From: Candidatus Latescibacterota bacterium
Lineage (GTDB): Bacteria > JAAXHH01
NCBI GenBank assembly: GCA_012270975.1
Contig: JAAXHH010000121.1
Location: 1-64,000, forward strand
Length of the DNA: 64,000 nucleotides
Reading direction: 5' to 3'
Numbering within the stretch: the stretch's first letter is position 1; each line of letters opens with the position of its first letter. Position numbers and translations under genes: made by a program. The notes below the pieces were generated by a model. The model did no database searches. It was not told the DNA's origin and worked only from the letters and a program-made list of their open reading frames with translations. Of this stretch, positions 61,925-64,000 are shown one piece after another.

Positions 61925-64000
61925 ATGACCGCCCCTCTTCAGTGTCCGTCTTCTCTGCTTTCCGTCGCCCTCCCCGTGTTCTTTCTGTTTCACTTCCTGT
62001 TCTTCTCATACGAAACCATCCACGCGGAACTGCCTCGGCCGCCTGATCCGGCCATCTCGGGCGCGGCCATCGAAAAGGCCCTGGCGGAGCTGTACCGGCA
62101 GTTGAATGACCGGCGTATTGGCGAGAACCCCCTCGAAGAGATCCTGGAGCATGGTGAGCCTTCCCTGGCTGAACGGTACGACGACGCCCGGATCAGGCTG
62201 AGAAAGCGGCACGCTGTAGACAGTCTGCTTGCGCGCCCCGAAGTCCGGCTCAGCGTTTTCATCGAAGAGGAAGACCGGCTTTCGGCCGAACTGTGGAAGA
62301 TCCATTTCGCACCGGATGGGGATGGCTGGAAGGCCGACCGGTACGAGTCGGTGCTGACGGCCCGTCTCGGCTTCCGGTTCTCGCTCCGCGAGGACGAGGT
62401 CTATGCCTTCGACCGTCTGAAGATCGAGGTGCCCGCCGGTGTATTCGACATCGAAGATGGCCTGCTGATGCCCGGATTTTCGGGAGACCGCATCGGGCGC
62501 GCGATCCTCATGGGCGCAGGCCGTTTCACCTTCACGCCCCCGGACCGGGTCGAGCGCCAGCAGATGAACAAGTACGCCCGTACCGGCGACGCGGTATACA
62601 CGACCCGGTTCGATCGGATCGTGCTGATCCTCTCCCCGGAAGGTTACGAGCAACTGGTGGAGGGTGTCGCGCTGTCACGCGTCAGGGGCGGCCGGGCTTA
62701 CGACCGCGCGGAAGCCCTGCTGAAACGCGTCGGCAGAGATTACCTGAAGGACATGAGGCCCGCCCGGAAACGCTTCTCGCTGGCTCACTCGCATCCCGCG
62801 TTCCTCCAGGCGGAAATCGACCTCGCGGAGTCGGACCGGTGGCTGGTATACACCCACAGTCCCTATGAATCGGAAGCGGTCAGCCTGGTGCAGAAGAGCG
62901 GTTTTCCCAGGAACCCGGAAATCAGTCCCCCCGTGGTGTGGTGCCGTTTCGGAGTGGATCGGACGGACACCACCGGAGAGGACGGGAAGGTCCGCGGTCC
63001 GATGCTGTCCCTGGATCACTACGGAATCGTTGGGACGCTGGAGGAAAACGGGAAGCGCATGCGCTTGAAGACGACCCTGGACATCACGGCCCGGGCGGAT
63101 ACGCTCAATGCGGCGACTTTCACGCTGAATCCGGCATTCGACCTCGTTCGCGTGGATTACGCCGACGGCGGGGGCGCGCTGTTCACGAGGCAGGGGACCT
63201 ACCGCACGATTCCGTTTCTCCAGCCTGTCCCGCGGGACAGCACCACCACGCTGACCCTGTGGTACGAAGGGGAGGTCTTCCGGGACGGCGGCGGAGGCTT
63301 CTTCGGCCTGTTGAGCAACCAGCAGTGGTTGCCCGTGCATTCCAGCGAGGACCTGTTCACCTTCGATTTGGAACTCCGCTACCCGGAAAAGCTGACCGTG
63401 GCGACGACCGGCGCCGCGCTGGACGGATACGTGGAGAAAGACACGCGGGTATCCCGGTGGCAGCGGCGGCATCCGGTGTCGTCGCTGGGCGTCGCGTTCT
63501 CGGAGAACCGTACCCGGTCGGTATCCCTGGTTGAAGTAGAGCTGACTTTCCACGTGGATAAAGACCGGCGCGAGAGTGATCCGAGTACGGCGCGGATCAT
63601 CCGCCATATCGGTCCCGCGCTAAACTTCTTCAGTGGCCACTTCGGTCCCTATCCCTACGAGAAGCTCGACATCGTCCAGATGCCCGACGACTACGAATTC
63701 GGCCGGGCGCTGCCGTCGATGCTGATGCTGTGGGGCCTGTATTTTCAGGATGCCTTCAGCCTGGACGCGAACCTGCACGCCCACATGTACACGGAAGTGC
63801 AGCATGTATTCCGGGGTTTCCTGGCCCACGAACTCGCCCACCAGTGGTGGGGCGGCGCCGTGATCCCGAAGACGTATCGCGACGCCTGGCTTTCGGAGGC
63901 CATGGCGACGTATGCGGCGGACCTGTTCATCGAACGCGAGACCGGCGGCGAAGGGTTCCGGGAGATGCTGAAGCGGCACACGGATCAGGCGCTTTTCGCC
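61925..64000 (+). CDS. M1-family metallopeptidase-like protein, 3' end outside window
   Basis: The frame is open for 692 codons from the ATG at 61925 to the window end, with no stop yet. GAGG lies eight bases before the ATG. A signal peptide (about 12-35) is followed by a long domain without recognised motifs. The M1 zinc site is complete: His635-Glu636-x2-His639 (HELAHQWW) and Glu658 (LSEAM), HExxH-x18-E. The exopeptidase GxMEN motif is not seen; the matching area reads FGRALPSMLM. It is exported and may be an endopeptidase or a non-aminopeptidase relative. Confidence 0.9.
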   Translation, partial: MTAPLQCPSSLLSVALPVFFLFHFLFFSYETIHAELPRPPDPAISGAAIEKALAELYRQLNDRRIGENPLEEILEHGEPSLAERYDDARIRLRKRHAVDSLLARPEVRLSVFIEEEDRLSAELWKIHFAPDGDGWKADRYESVLTARLGFRFSLREDEVYAFDRLKIEVPAGVFDIEDGLLMPGFSGDRIGRAILMGAGRFTFTPPDRVERQQMNKYARTGDAVYTTRFDRIVLILSPEGYEQLVEGVALSRVRGGRAYDRAEALLKRVGRDYLKDMRPARKRFSLAHSHPAFLQAEIDLAESDRWLVYTHSPYESEAVSLVQKSGFPRNPEISPPVVWCRFGVDRTDTTGEDGKVRGPMLSLDHYGIVGTLEENGKRMRLKTTLDITARADTLNAATFTLNPAFDLVRVDYADGGGALFTRQGTYRTIPFLQPVPRDSTTTLTLWYEGEVFRDGGGGFFGLLSNQQWLPVHSSEDLFTFDLELRYPEKLTVATTGAALDGYVEKDTRVSRWQRRHPVSSLGVAFSENRTRSVSLVEVELTFHVDKDRRESDPSTARIIRHIGPALNFFSGHFGPYPYEKLDIVQMPDDYEFGRALPSMLMLWGLYFQDAFSLDANLHAHMYTEVQHVFRGFLAHELAHQWWGGAVIPKTYRDAWLSEAMATYAADLFIERETGGEGFREMLKRHTDQALFA

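Overview
The window is 64 kb of GC-rich, gene-dense bacterial chromosome. No rRNA, tRNA, CRISPR array or insertion sequence was recognised. About 46 genes can be supported. The mix is a diderm one: a TolC/adaptor/RND efflux pump, lipoprotein signals, TlpA and DegQ. It also has several non-haem iron dioxygenases, a beta-propeller protein of a type common in uncultured planctomycete-like and FCB-group genomes, and an M1-type peptidase. This points to an uncultured FCB-group lineage such as Latescibacterota or Gemmatimonadota. That assignment is inference from gene content only.

Layout. 1-1060: an AT-rich, foreign-looking fragment (5'-damaged ORF) and an orphan AbrB-type antitoxin. 1064-3921: Eis-like acetyltransferase, double-VOC lipoprotein, cytochrome c'-like lipoprotein. 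4128-11308: proteostasis and glycolysis (lon behind a sigma-54-like promoter with two dyads; degQ; gpmI; ROK sugar kinase). 11339-13762: two paralogous MarR regulators and a VapC/Phd toxin-antitoxin pair. 13914-20488: Cus-type metal efflux (secreted Cys-rich protein, TolC, adaptor with a duplicated metal-binding domain, RND pump). 20554-26987: Nudix, mutS, FMN reductase, TlpA, DUF547, VTT membrane protein. 27066-30990: beta-propeller protein and a low-GC FtsX-like permease. 31233-37378: AddA/AddB-like helicase-nuclease pair. 37601-42671: two iron oxygenases facing pruA, a sugar-nucleotide or uronate dehydrogenase-like gene and a 2Fe-2S ferredoxin. 42688-44832: Cu(I) P-type ATPase. 44834-48123: a sugar ABC importer whose binding protein is fused to one permease. 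48343-52374: aminotransferase, small membrane coiled-coil protein, PhyH dioxygenase with a P-loop kinase, GNAT. 52400-58445: leuC-leuD followed by a four-GAF histidine kinase and a REC-PP2C phosphatase in one run. 58821-64000: radical SAM/DUF512, der, MerR, and an M1-family peptidase open at the window end.

How the genes work together. Metal handling is spread over two loci, the RND pump and the P-type ATPase, which share the same small Cys/His/Met domain. Thiol and redox genes (TlpA, FMN reductase, cytochrome c'-like) are scattered between them. Several promoters can be read directly. They share TTGACN, a 17-18 bp spacer and a TA-rich -10 (degQ, mutS, the ABC importer, pruA, vapC, DUF512), which suggests a standard sigma-70. 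lon is the exception, with a sigma-54-type -24/-12 element.

The most unusual points are the sigma-54-like lon promoter with paired dyads, a 19-bp palindromic element shared by the vapC and phyH promoters 38 kb apart, the binding-protein/permease fusion, a PhyH protein with H-x-G instead of H-x-D, and the leuCD/two-component co-transcription.
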